Origin: Neurospora crassa OR74A
Lineage: Eukaryota > Ascomycota > Sordariomycetes > Sordariales > Sordariaceae
Length of the DNA: 64,000 nt
NCBI RefSeq assembly: GCF_000182925.2
Contig: NC_026501.1
Location: 7,171,917-7,235,916, forward strand
Direction: 5' to 3'
In this document: positions 23,020 through 34,799 of the stretch, piece after piece
How the letters are laid out: each line of letters begins with the position of its first letter
Numbering within the stretch: the first letter of the stretch is position 1
Notes under the pieces: generated by a model
Told to the model about the DNA's origin: nothing
What the model saw: only the letters and a program-made list of their open reading frames with translations
The model's database searches: none
Position numbers and translations under genes: made by a program

Positions 23020-24717
23020 ATGACCGAAGATAAGGAAAAGTCGTCTGGCGAAGGTCGCCGCGTCTCTACACATGAAGAGGGCATCAACCTTCCCGCTGAT
23101 CCGGATGCTCATCGGACAGATGAGGAAAAGGCAGAAATCGTATGTCCACACTTCACGCTTCCTGGTCAGGTTCTGCAATGACCCTCATGCAATGCTAACA
23201 CCACATACTCTATCTAGGACCGCAAACTCGTTCGACGTCTCGATTTCATGCTCATCCCATGGGTAAGCAATTCAGTTCATGTTATACATGCCTTTCGCCG
23301 CTCAGAAAAGTCTAACATGTCGTCTAGCTATGCCTACTCTATCTTCTTGCCTTTTTGGATCGCACAAACATCGGCAATGCTAAGATCGCTGGTGTTCAAA
23401 AAGATCTGAAATTGTCTGATGGCCAATACAGTGCTTCTCTCAGCATTTTCTTTGTCTCGTATGCGGTGTTCGAGCCGATCACGAATATCATGCTGAAGAA
23501 GTTCCGCCCTTCCATCTTCATTCCCATCATCATGTGAGTTCACACACTTTTCCTTCTTTTCTCGGCTGCTCCACGCAGTATACTGACCAAAAGATTGCAG
23601 GGTTTTCTGGGGTGGTAGCATGGTGGGCATGGGTTTCTGTTACAACTGGGATGGTTTGATGGCAGCCAGATGGTTTCTCGGGCTGGCTGAAGCCGGTCTG
23701 TTCCCAGGCGTCAACTACTACTTGTCGTGCTGGTACAAGCGCTCCGAGTTTGGCATCCGCGCTGCCATCTTCTTCTCCGCTGCGGCCTTGTCCGGTTCCT
23801 TTGGCGGTCTTCTCGCCGCCGCCATCGAACACATGGACGGCATCGGCCATCGCCCCGGCTGGGCCTGGATCTTCATCCTCGAGGGTCTCCTCACCGTCGT
23901 CATTGGCTTCGTTTCCTTCTGGATGGTCCACGATTTCCCCGACGAGGCCAAATTCTTGTCCGAAGACGACCGCGCCCGCGTCGTCCGCCGCCTCAAGCTG
24001 GACCAGCAGGCCTCCGCCGAGCACGAGACCTTCCAGATGACATACCTCTATCAATCCCTGCGCGACTGGAAGATGTGGCTCGGCATGGTCATTTACATGG
24101 GCTGCGACATGCCGCTGTACGCCTTCTCGCTCTTCCTTCCAGCCATCATTAAGGGTCTCGGCTGGAACACGTCGACGGTGCGGTCGCAGCTCATGTCGGT
24201 ACCGCCATACGCCGCGGCGGCCGTTTTTACCGTGTTCATTGGCTACGTTGCCGATCGCACCCGCCAGCGCGGGCTCTGCAACATCTTGGTCTCGGTCATT
24301 GGCGTTGCCGGCTTCGCCATGCTTTTGGCGTCCAACTCGCCCGCGGTGCAGTACGTCGGCGTCTTTTTGGGTGCGCTGGGCATCTACCCCTGCATCTCCA
24401 ACACGGTCACCTGGATGGCCAACAACGTCGAGGGCGTGTACAAGCGCGGTGTCGTGCTGGGGTTCGTCATTGGCTGGGGTAACTTGTCGGGCATCATCAG
24501 CAGCAACATCTACGCCAACCACAAGACGGGCCATGCCATTGTCATGGGGTTCTTGGCCGTTTTCCTGTTTGGCGGGTCCATCGTGATGACGGTGCTGCTG
24601 AGGGCCGAGAACGGAAAGAGGCTGAGGGGCGAGAGGGATCATCTTGTGGAGGGATTGGATGAGAAGCAGATTGATAAGTTGGGGGATATGAGGCCTGATT
24701 TTTACTATACTACTTGA
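23020..24717 (+). CDS. MFS transporter, allantoate/nicotinate permease type
   Basis: Four exons: 23020-23139, 23218-23262, 23328-23533 and 23601-24717, giving 495 aa. All introns have GTATGT, GTAAGC or GTGAGT donors and AG acceptors. Exon 3 opens with LCLLYLLAFLDRTNIGNAK, the TM1-loop signature of the anion:cation symporter (Dal5/Tna1-like) branch of the major facilitator superfamily. The FSLFLPAIIKGLGW segment and the ADRTRQRG loop between TM8 and TM9 fit as well. About twelve membrane helices are expected, with both ends cytoplasmic. The branch imports small organic anions such as allantoate, ureidosuccinate, nicotinate or pantothenate by proton symport at the plasma membrane. The substrate of this member cannot be read from sequence. 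The N-terminus is hydrophilic and acidic (MTEDKEKSSGEGRR). It stands alone, with no catabolic genes next to it. Confidence 0.93.
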
Positions 24718-27700
24718 GCACGTACGTGCAGTTCAGGGACGTGTTACGGGTTGGCATCTGTTTCAGGTGTGCTTTGGTTTGGCCGGCGTGGGGGATGGGG
24801 GTTATTCCTTATCTTATTTTTTTTTATTTTTTTTTTTGGAAATGTCTCGGTGGATTTGAGTTGTACGTGAGATTTGGATCAGTTATCGTTTAGTGATGGA
24901 AAACCCAAGAGAGAGAAAATCGGCATTTGAATGGCTTCCTACCTTAGGTACTTGGTGATGTTGCGATGAAGTCGGTACTGTAGGGTCGGCTGGAGCCGCT
25001 TCCTCACGCAAGGGCCGATACGTGTTTGGTATGGACTTCACGGGTCACAAGATTTGGTGGTACCTTTTATGATTTTCTCTTCGTCTTTGTCATTTTCCAA
25101 TGCTTGATGAAAATAGAGACAGGGCACAAGTCAAAGTTGGGTCACCATTATCACTACAGATAAGTAGAGGTCGGTACTTGGATATTGTCATGTGCTCTCC
25201 CTTCAGAACACGCGCGGCGGTGAAATTCTGGTTAGGTGTTATCAAGGAACGGAGGCGGCCATGGTGGTTGTGATTGATGGTGGGGGTAGCTGCCCGGGTT
25301 ATCGGATGGGTTGCATTTTACAGTTGCATTTTCCTCATTTTCTTTCCTTTTTACCGTCGCAGTCTGTAGTTTAGTTTCAATACCTACGACATGGCAAACT
25401 TGACATCATGATTTCTTTTGGGACAGTGCAGTCGGGGTTGGTTGCATTCAGACCTTTGATAAGCAAAAAACGTTGAGCCAGTCCACTGCGAAGTCGAAAG
25501 GAACGGAAACTAACCGATCCTAGATAGCAATTACCACCAAAAGACGATAACAGCTCCGGACGTAGCTACATGTCAACTGTGGACGTGGGACTTTCATCCC
25601 CCGGCCTTACTTAACTTATCGACATCCTTACCAGACTCCCACAATCTCCACCACCACCAGAAACCATCATCACTTGTATGGACAAGTCTCGTCCTACGCA
25701 TATACCAGGCTCTCCCCAGCCCGTGATATGAGTCTATATGAACTGTCATCTGTCAAGCCCTCTATCCGCGACTTGCATGAAAAATGACATGGCAATAGAA
25801 GCAAGGTCAGGCTTGCCATGCTTTGGTGAATCTATTTGATTCAGGCAATGTTACGCAGATATGAACTAGGTGATAACATTGCCCACCTACCTTTTTCTGT
25901 AAAGGCTGTCCGGGTCTGCGGCTATATAGAGGTAGGTACCTAGGTACCTAGTTATGGCTCTATATCCATGGTTCAAGTTCAAGAATTCATGACAGCTGTT
26001 GTAGCCAATGTCAATGAAAGTTTAATGTGTCATAATATCCTGGGCAGTAATTATTCGTTGTCAAGTAGCCGTCTACCACATACGCCGTTGTACTCTGATC
26101 TTTCGTTCTGTCGTACACGGGCGGACGGGCAACTCCCAAAACCGAACTATTGGAATAGAGATACCATTTGGTTTTGGGGCGGGAGAAAGCCGGGACCGAG
26201 TTGAGGAGCTTATCGGCAGACGGACGGCACGGATGACACCACGTACGGGTGGGCGGGCAAGTTCCACTGAGTGGTGGTGGTAGTGCTGTCATTGGCGGAC
26301 ACTGAAGCAGAAGGAAGGATGGGACACTTGGTAAGCGGGGATAACGTGAGGGTATGGAAGGAATCGATGGCACGGACAACCAGTGTGACACTCAGTAGTC
26401 TTTTGTGGTACAGTATGGAAATCATTTCGACTTGCCTTGCTACATGGAAGGAGCGAGTTTGTCAGTTTGTCCCATGTCCCAGAATCGTCACGGCTGATCC
26501 TCGAATTTGGGAGGGGAATATGGAGAGAAGGAGGTCTTTGTCCCCCGTTCGCAACCGCGTAACGCACGAAGTGAGCGTTTTCTTCAATGACTTGTGCGAC
26601 TTATGAAGGCTTGGACTTGCTTCAGTGTGCTTCGATACTTTGGGAGATTGGGAGTACGCACAGGCAATGATCCGTCACGAATGGAATGTTTAAGTCGAGG
26701 GTTCAAATTGTGTTCTGCAAGACAAGAGATGTCTCCCGGATTTAAAGGTGTTATTCCCAGGCTCTCACAGTGCGTTAACGCTGGTACAGGAAACTGCAGT
26801 GGTATTGGTGCTTCATTGGAGAATCTGTGTAGCAGAAATGATGTCCAGCCAATTCCTGCTTGCCTGTTAGCAGCCATGGTAGCCCAGAGCCTGTTCACAA
26901 GAGAGTTTATGTTATAGAGCAAAGCCAAGGTTGCGTCGAATTAAGCTTGCGCTTTGGGCGCATTACATACCTACTGTATACAGTGGTGATCTGGTCGAAT
27001 ATATGGGCTTCCTGGCTTCGGAGTTGGGGAACTAACGTAGGTAGTGACCAGATATGCCTGATTGCCTTTCCGTCGACAAACTACATTTCCCAACTTTCCA
27101 TGCTTATCGGACAGACGGCAAGTAATGAACTTACGGTTGCCTTTCTGACGATACATCACTCTTGGCATGTGTTGCCCGACACTGGTTTGTGTAACTTGGG
27201 CGCGTCATTGTGCTAGGGCTCGTAGGAACTGATGTGACAAATGAGGTGATGTTTGGATTGATTCAATTGCGATTCGTGGCCGGTTGTGGAAAAGGCTGTC
27301 GTTCTTGCTATTACCATGCAGTGGAAATAACGGGTTTCTGTATTTGATAGGTCTTGCTTCGTTCCATGTCACGCTCCTTCTTGTTGCACTTTTCTCGAAG
27401 CCGTCCTCATTTGGCAGGATCCATGCGGATGCCTTAAACTTGGCTTGTTTGATAGGATTTTCTCCTGATTTCTGCCCACGTTTTGGTCACAGCTTGCATG
27501 GTGGCCTGCATACCCCTACGCCATGTTCCTTTTTTCCACCATTGGCTTTGATAGGATCGTTGGTCAAAAGATGAGACGTCGGAAAGTAAACATCAAATGT
27601 CTGGGATTTCGTGCAGGCATAACTACAACTGTTCTGCAATTATTGGGCTCAGTTTTGAATATGAGCATCCAGGCTGTATCTAAAGTGCCTCCGCCGCTGA

Positions 27701-29197
27701 AGGCTGCTGGTCCCTTTCGATTCCTTCATCGATTGATTTGATCCTTGGCGTCTTGCAGCCATTAGCCACCGGCGGCATTCGCCGACTGCAGAATACTCAG
27801 CTTCAGCGACGGCTTACCTAGAGGTACTCTTGCCCTCGCATACTTCTCCTTTGCTCTTCAACCTTCCGCTTTACACCGCCGCGGTATCTGGTTGTCTATT
27901 CGGTTCGCTCCTTGCGCTTTTTTGACAACCGCGCTTGCCATATCTTTTCCCCAATCGTGCTTGGTGCCTGGTGCCTGGTGCCTTGCATATGACCTCCACT
28001 CACAGGGTCACTCATATCCCCATTGGCCATCTTGCTGCAGGTGGAATGAACGAGATCGGGTGGAGAACCCGTAAAATTAAACGCAGTGGTGTGATCTCGG
28101 TGAAAGTGTCATGTTTCATCCCTTGCTGCCGATTGAAATGACGGCAGTTGGGCGGAGTAAGCATCGCTACTATCCGGTACCAATCTTTCATCCACCACTG
28201 AGTGGACATGAATTCTTAGTCTCAGACCTCGGCCCGCTTCCTAAACCTCGACACCGTTAATGCGGCCATCGGGTACCTTGGCGTTGGGAGGCCCCGTAGG
28301 CAGACAAGGATATGGTACTATTCTTGATGTTGGAGACCGTACCTATCCACGCAAAGGCTTCGCTAATCCAAGCATACGCATATTCTACATTTACACGAAG
28401 CGATTTTGATATCCGCAACACTTTGGCAAGGCTTGAATCTGCTTCATCGAGCATGCAATCTGCCTCGCGTCAGTTTCAGTTGCACCACTCAGAGAGCAGT
28501 CAAGGTAGGTAAGGTACCTCAAGGAGGGAGTGAGCATCTTCGGCATGCAAGTGACCAAATGCAAGCGTGACCGGTTCTTGGAAACTCTGCGTTCGCCCCC
28601 TTCTGCCTCGTCAGGACGCCTTCCGCTTGTGTTGGCTCCAGTCGAAGCCCCAAATTCCACCGGGATTGGGACTTTGCAGTTCAGCCTTATCCACACGTTC
28701 TGAAACCGCAATAGCAATGGAGTGGAGACCTGTAATGACGCCTGACATTAACCTTAATCTATCACCTGTCAGAGACTGGCTACCTAGAAACGGTTTGATG
28801 CGTCAGCTGCTGGATCTGTGGCAAACGGGCAGCTTTGCAATTGAAAAGTTGAGATAATTCTGAGGAGGAGCTGACCGTTGACAGAAATCAAAGACCCCAC
28901 TTTCAGACTGAGCTTTCGAACTTCCTTCAGTTCACTCGTTGCTAACATCTTCATCGTGATAGTAACATCCTCAACCGTCAGTATACAGTAGGTAGGTCAC
29001 CGGCTCTTACTCCCTATAAGCATGAACGCTAACATCTGCGACGAAAATATAGTCCTCCCAAGACTTTATTCACTCCTTAAAAGACTTCGAAGAGGCGTCA
29101 CAAGAACAAGATCAGACTTTGGAAATATCCGTACAGCCAAAATCACCAAGACCGAACCCATCAACGACGCGACCGGCTGCCTCTGCCAAGATCAAGA
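24718..29197. other. Gene-poor intergenic region
   Basis: About 4.5 kb without a supported gene. Just after the MFS stop are T-rich runs (24808-24837), probably part of its 3' UTR. An 18-bp palindrome lies at 25933-25950, and a short tandem TGGTGCC run near 27963-27983. The ORFs here are short, codon-neutral and lack recognisable domains. Confidence 0.5.
25933..25950. repeat. 18-bp palindrome of the TAGGTACC family
   Basis: TAGGTACCTAGGTACCTA is identical to its own reverse complement. It is one of several related motifs in the window, with others at 33331-33348 and 42005-42016. Confidence 0.9.
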
Positions 29198-29467
29198 ATG
29201 CCTTTCTTTAAGTCAAACAATAAGGCCAGAGGCCACAAGACTAAGGCCCTCGCCCCTATACCAGCCACAGCATTTGACCCGTACTACGGGTTCTCCGACG
29301 GGTTTTCGGGCTCCCAGAGCCGTAGGGGAAGCGACTCCTCCAGCGACCAGCACAAGTCCCCCCTCGAGGGCGGGCAATACATTTGCGCCTGCAAGGCCTG
29401 CACTTGCGGCGAGAGCGTCCAGTATCCCGGCGATATGTGCTACGACTGCTCGAATACCAAGCACTAA
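29198..29467 (+). CDS. Small Cys-rich protein, function unknown
   Basis: Single exon of 89 aa starting MPFFKSNNKARG. Third positions are strongly C-biased (GCC, AAG, TGC, TCC, GAC), matching the confident genes here, and the start context is AAGAATGCC. The N-terminal half is basic, then Ser/Gly-rich. The C-terminal third holds six cysteines in the pattern CxCxxCxCG, nine residues, then CxxC (ICACKACTCG and MCYDC). There is no signal peptide, so extracellular disulfides are unlikely and metal binding is more plausible; that is inference. I do not recognise the family. A 100-bp IDH1-like fragment begins 38 nt after the stop and probably lies in the 3' UTR. Confidence 0.65.
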   Translation: MPFFKSNNKARGHKTKALAPIPATAFDPYYGFSDGFSGSQSRRGSDSSSDQHKSPLEGGQYICACKACTCGESVQYPGDMCYDCSNTKH

Positions 29468-29505
29468 GGGGGCGATTAGGGGACATTACGAGTAGAGGAG
29501 GAAAT

Positions 29506-29605
29506 TTACTTGCATCCACAAGGCCAACATCATGAAGGTCGCCGATGGTCGTCTTCCTTGGTACCTTCGATCGCCTCGCCAAGAACCTCCCTCAACTCGA
29601 GTGCA
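29506..29605 (+). pseudogene. Broken fragment of an NAD-isocitrate dehydrogenase subunit 1 gene
   Basis: These 100 nt align with 44084-43986 of the intact IDH1 gene in this window. I count 12 mismatches and one inserted base, about 88% identity. It begins TTACTTGCATCCACAAGG and ends CTCAACTCGAGTGCA. It encodes a TCIHKANIMK-like stretch, then a +1 shift caused by the extra G after GATGGTC, then GTFDRLAKNLPQLEC in the next frame. Similarity stops sharply after GTGCA and fades just before TTAC. It is inverted relative to the intact gene and 14 kb away. Many differences are synonymous third-position changes, which suggests the source copy evolved under coding constraint before it was broken. The parent region lies within one exon, so the fragment says nothing about an RNA intermediate. 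Confidence 0.85.
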
Positions 29606-31128
29606 GACGTTTCGGAGCTGTGGTTGCCACCATCTCCTTAAGCATAGATACCGGCAAGCCTGACGTTTGCTTCATCATTCATCGACACATCGCCAAGTCC
29701 CTCGAAGGTTGGTTACTACCAAGAAACCGGCCGTGATGGAGGAGTATCAAGCTCATGCGGATGTATCATTCCAGGTGTTATAGATAGATGAAAACGGTAT
29801 ATACATGGTATAGATAGGAGTTATGGACAGGGGAGATGGCGTTCTTCAATTCTTGGAGGCCATAGCATGGGCACCACAGGGATCAATTTCCCACTTTTTG
29901 GCGGGTCAGTCCATCATTTATTTATTTACTTGACCCCTGAATACGGTTCCACTCGCTTGGCACCATTTGAACACAAGAGACACTCCCTCGTATTCCTACA
30001 AATACAGATCAGGAATGTTCCAAGAATAGTCGCTTCCATGTCTCAAGGTACAGAAACTTTGATCACCAAATCATTGTCTTTACCTTTTGTTTTTGGCGGC
30101 ACGGTAGGTAGGTAAGGTAATCAAGTCATGTTTTCGCCCCCGAGATGTCGGGAGGTCATCAAGCGGGCCGCACGGGTCGGCAACGGGATGCACCGTCCTG
30201 CCCTACAGCTAGCTCCCACTCGCTAAATTTAGTGCAGATCACCCCAGAGCCCAGGGGTTCTTAGTATCGTTCTTTAGGCACAGCCCGTACAGTATGTAAA
30301 AGGGAACGTTTGGGACAATTCGAGGTGGACGAATTTCCACTTGTTACCTCTACTTCGTTTCAAGGGCGACAAAGACGTGTTTGCCCCGAATGCTCCTCCC
30401 TTATAATACCAAAGCGACCGCGGAACTGGCAGCGAGACTAACCTGAAAAAAAAAAAAAAAAACATGGGGATTGCTTGGCATCTTGGCTGGGAGCTCCTGA
30501 GGGAAAATGTTAGTGGCTCAGTGGATGGACAGTGGCTTCTGTAACAGGGCAGCGAGGAGGCATCATGGGAAAGAGGATGGCAGCGCCAAGTCCAAAATCA
30601 CCTCACACTTGATTTGCAACAAACTGCATTGCAACATCAAGCTGTTCAGAATTTGGGAACACGTGCTTACTACAGGTATGGTGATATGTCGCTAAGGTAG
30701 GTAAAACCCGTGGGCTAGGTCGCTGACGATCAGGGGGTTTGGTTTATAGTACTTGTTTTTCTACCGTATGAACTCGCAATATTGACTGGAGATTAGGGAA
30801 GGCAGGCACAATGCTGGGTTAGAGATGTAAAAGAACATGTATGCCCAAGGTCCATACCTATGATGCAATTTAATCGTGACCTCAACCCTGCATTCCCTAA
30901 TTCTGATTTCCCGAATTAATGCGAAACGCTGATACAATCTCTCGCTTTCGATCTCAATCCTTGACCACATCTTTCTCCTGAATTCACAATCATCACAAAT
31001 CTCCAAATCATCCTTTGACCTCGAAATACAGTGGCCCATAAAGCGCACCAATCAGCCGCTAGCCTCCCCCACTACCCCAGCATTTCTCCAACCACTACCA
31101 CGTCGACGCCCACAGCGGGGAAACCACC
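29606..31128. other. Intergenic region
   Basis: No supported gene. Contains an A17 run (30446-30462), TAGGTAGGTAAGG near 30105 and the promoter of the dehydrogenase gene. A 63-codon frame continuing from the IDH1 fragment (to 29736) shows no further similarity to IDH. Confidence 0.5.
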
Positions 31129-32220
31129 ATGAAAGTGGCCGTTTTCAGCGCGAAGCCTTACGACAGGGAATATCTATCCCAAGTACACGCTACCCGCTAC
31201 GGTCTCGCAAATACAGATAACCCCCATGTGGGATTTGAAGGCTCCCTAGCTCCTCGCACTGAGCTCGTTTTCCACGACTTTCCTCTCTCTGTTGAGACTG
31301 TTCCTCTTGCCGTCGGCGCCACTGCCGTCTGTGTCTTCGTCAATGACACGCTTAATGGGTCTGTCCTGAAGGCTCTCCGCCAAGAAGGCATACGAGCCAT
31401 CCTCCTCCGGTGCGCCGGGTTCAACAATGTCGATCTCAAGGAAGCTGAGCGTCTAGGCTTCTTCGTCGCCAACGTTCCCTCATACTCACCCGAAGCCGTC
31501 GCCGAGTTTGCCATTGCTCTGATCCAGACGCTCAACCGCAAGACGCACCGAGCCTACAACCGCGTGCGCGAGGGCAACTTCAACCTCGATGGCCTGCTCG
31601 GTCGTACACTTTACGGCAAAACAGTCGGTATCATCGGCACTGGCAAGATTGGCGTTAGCCTTGCTCGCATCCTCCAGGGCTTCGGCTGCAAGCTGATCGC
31701 CTACGATCCCTATCCTACCGATTCCTTCAAGCCGTACGGCGAGTATGCCAGCCTCGACGAATTGCTTCCCCAATGCGACTTGGTATCTCTCCACTGTCCT
31801 CTGACAGATCAGACGAAGCACATCATAAACAAGCAGACGCTCGCCAAGATGAAAAAGGACGCCATGCTCGTCAACACGTCGCGTGGTGGGTTGGTCAACA
31901 CAAAGGCCGTCATTGACGCCCTCAAGAGTCATCAGCTGGGTGGGCTCGCGCTTGATGTCTACGAGGGAGAGAGCGCCCTGTTCTACCAGGATCACAGTGG
32001 CCATATCATCCAGGACGATGAGCTGATGCGGTTGGCAACGTTCCACAATGTGATAATTTGTGGCCACCAGGCTTTCTTCACGGAGGAGGCGTTGACAGAG
32101 ATTGCGGAGTCTACGTTGAGCAATTTGGACGACTTTATCAGACGAGTGCCGTGCAAGAACTCGCTGGTTTCTGACGGCCATTTGCTTGCTCGGAGAGACT
32201 CTGTTCCTGTTCGGATTTGA
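31129..32220 (+). CDS. D-lactate dehydrogenase-type 2-hydroxyacid dehydrogenase
   Basis: Single exon of 363 aa, close to the usual length of NAD-dependent D-2-hydroxyacid dehydrogenases. The Rossmann motif is GTGKIG (residues 170-175), followed by the acidic AYDPYP that selects NAD. Catalytic Arg252 sits in NTSRGG, the Glu in DVYEGES (about 279-281) and the His in GHQAFFTEEA (about 313). The substrate-loop segment RCAGFNNVDL (94-103) and the GHQAF box are typical of bacterial LdhA-like D-lactate dehydrogenases. The likely reaction is reversible reduction of pyruvate to D-lactate in the cytosol. No targeting sequence is seen. Activity on other 2-oxoacids cannot be excluded. Confidence 0.93.
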   Translation: MKVAVFSAKPYDREYLSQVHATRYGLANTDNPHVGFEGSLAPRTELVFHDFPLSVETVPLAVGATAVCVFVNDTLNGSVLKALRQEGIRAILLRCAGFNNVDLKEAERLGFFVANVPSYSPEAVAEFAIALIQTLNRKTHRAYNRVREGNFNLDGLLGRTLYGKTVGIIGTGKIGVSLARILQGFGCKLIAYDPYPTDSFKPYGEYASLDELLPQCDLVSLHCPLTDQTKHIINKQTLAKMKKDAMLVNTSRGGLVNTKAVIDALKSHQLGGLALDVYEGESALFYQDHSGHIIQDDELMRLATFHNVIICGHQAFFTEEALTEIAESTLSNLDDFIRRVPCKNSLVSDGHLLARRDSVPVRI

Positions 32221-34799
32221 TGGGTGTAGATACGATGCCGCATAGGGCTCGGGGTTGTAACGGTGGTCACACTAGTTGCAAATGGTTGCCTCCGACCAAC
32301 ATGCTAATTTGCTTTGCATTGATAGCTACCCTACCTAGGAATAACTGACCTCTGCTCTTCCTTGTCTCTTAGATTTTGCTCCCCAGGTTAAACTGGTTCT
32401 CGATCTCAATTTAGCTCTCTCTCCAGCATGGGAGCAGGGAGTTGGGTATAGAAAGACAAGGGTCACGCCTCCTGTAAAGTGCCATGAAGATTGTTACAAC
32501 CGTTCCTGCCTGTGTGACCTGGCGAGACCTTTGCAAAGAATATGTTTTATTCTTTGACATTGTAGCCCCCAAAATCCTTATAGCAACCGGCTACAACTCG
32601 ATCCGTTCAGATCATTGACACTTTTCAGCAACGCCTCAAACGGGCTTCACGACGTGGCAGACAGGTTGCTTTAGGCCCTGCATTTAGACGGCCCGATTTG
32701 GGTCGCGGCCAGCTTGGTTTTGTTTTCTTGAACTCTGATAAAGTAAAGGTTGAGGATGTTCGTTAACCACGGTGAGGGAAACTATTATAGTGACTGCCGT
32801 GACTAATGGCAAACTTTTATTAGGCTTCATTATGGACTGGAGATATAGACCCAGTAAGACGTTGGTCAAATTATGTACGTGACAAGATGAAAGAAAGGGC
32901 AGAGAAAGATCTACTTTTGGAGCCATGTCGATGATGATTCCTTGCATAGGTATCTACTACTTTTAGGGAATCTGCGACCAGTTACTCGTCAACTTATGGT
33001 CTGCCCGTGGTGTCCTGGGGTGAGTTAGTGAACAATGGGCTTTTTTTCTTGGGCACCCAGAAGATAACTGAAGTGAATGAACCGAGGGGAACGAGAAGGG
33101 AGACCACAGGAAAACCTCCAGAGATGAAATGAATAAAAAATTTCATATAAGAAAAAAATGAGTGGAAACAAAAAGAGGAAGCAAAAAACAAAATGGTAGA
33201 GAACATTCACCAAAACTTGGTTACAGGTACCTGACCACAAGTCCTCTTCAACAGATCCAACATTATCCACGACCTTTCTTCTAATAAAATAGACGAAGAG
33301 CGAGACTCTACTAGCGCACCAACACCAACATAGGTAGGTACCTACCTAAACCGTGGCGAGCACGCAACCTAAAGAAAGCCAGGTAGGAAGCATCCATCTA
33401 CCCCCCAGCATCTACAAAGGAAGGAAAGGCATGCATGGTCCTTTTAAGTCCATCAACAACAGAGATTGTACAAAGAGGTGTACATGTACACACAAACACC
33501 CGCCGGTATCCTGCGCGATCTCCCGTTACATCATCATCATGGTGTGTTTGTTCTTCCGATACCAAGATATTCTAGAGGTATGCTCTCGTGGTGTTATGTC
33601 CGCGGGGTAGAGTAGAGGTAATATGATCACCTTGCCTACCTACCTACCCGGGAGACTGCAGGAGGAGTGAGAAGCTAGAAGAAGGAAAAAATGGGGAAAG
33701 AGGAAAAGAAAAGGAAAAGGAAAAGGGAAATTGAATGGAAGAGGGAAGGAAAAGGGAAATACTGACTCGTCGATGCTGAGATCATCGAACTCAAAGAGGG
33801 TTTAAAAGCCAAAGATCGAAGGGAATATAGGTGGAGCTTAAGACTATGAGACTGCCGGAAAAACATCAAGTTCAAGTCTGGTTGAGGTAGTTGAGGTTGT
33901 TTGATCACGAACACGAGAATGGATGTGATTGTGGTGCCGTTACCATTTCCAAGCTAGAGTACAGTAGGCCATTCATGTGCCCATCCGGCGGTGAGGTAGA
34001 GAAGAATAACGGGACTACTTCCAGAAGATCTCCACCAAGTTGGTGAAGGCATCAGATACCGTGAAGCGGGAATCAGAATCACATGTGGATGGGCGAATGG
34101 AAGCTCCAAGCAGAGATGGCTGTTGAAACTTGAAAGAGCGACCCCAGCGTTTGCATAGTACAACCCTTGTTGCGCGGACGGATAGATGCAGGAGGGAAAA
34201 CGGCCATTCTCTGACCAAACCTGCAAACTGGGGTCATAGGACTAATGTGGTGTGAAGCGGTCCATGGCAGTTTGGCATATGACAGAATATCAGTCACTTA
34301 TGTCCGCGAAGGGATTTAAGACATTCACTGCGGTGTGCCTTATGGGTTGGCACAGGGCGTTCTTGAACACTGAGCCTCTGCATGGTTCATGCTGGAACAT
34401 GGAGCAAGGAAAGTCTACTGTTGTCCCTGGTGATGTTTCCTTCGGCTACGGGCCGTTGTCATGAGAGGTACTGAGAAGGGAGAGCATCGAAGCATTGGAT
34501 GCTGTGGTAGGGCGCTAGTGACGATCGTATTTTGAAAGCAAATATATATCCCAGGTTCCCCTGATTTTTGTAGAAGTCCTTTGCTGCCAAAACCTTCTAC
34601 AACCACTATAAATCTGAGACAGACATGAATAAAGCTGCGAGATACCGATTCTAACGTGTCGGAAAAAGACCCGAACCCATCATCAATGCCCCTCACCCTC
34701 CAATAGGCAAGACTTCCCCCCAAATCCTTCTTCCCACGATTGCGTGCTCAGGACGGTACGGCAGATTTCTCGTTAGCGGAGCGGTACGATTGGCTCTCC
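32221..34799. other. Intergenic region
   Basis: About 2.6 kb without a supported gene. Contains an 18-bp palindrome at 33331-33348, CCTACCTACCTACCC near 33636 and a purine-rich run at 33660-33760. A TATA-like ACTATAAATC near 34605 may serve the gene that follows. Confidence 0.5.
33331..33348. repeat. 18-bp palindrome TAGGTAGGTACCTACCTA
   Basis: Perfect inverted repeat of the four-base unit found throughout the intergenic DNA here. Confidence 0.9.

Noticed and set aside
23530-24642. 370-codon minus-strand ORF opposite the MFS gene
   Set aside because: Antisense shadow of a codon-biased gene, with no domain of its own.
29606-29736. Continuation of the IDH1 fragment
   Set aside because: Beyond 29605 there is no alignable similarity to IDH1. 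A few shared short words are within chance.
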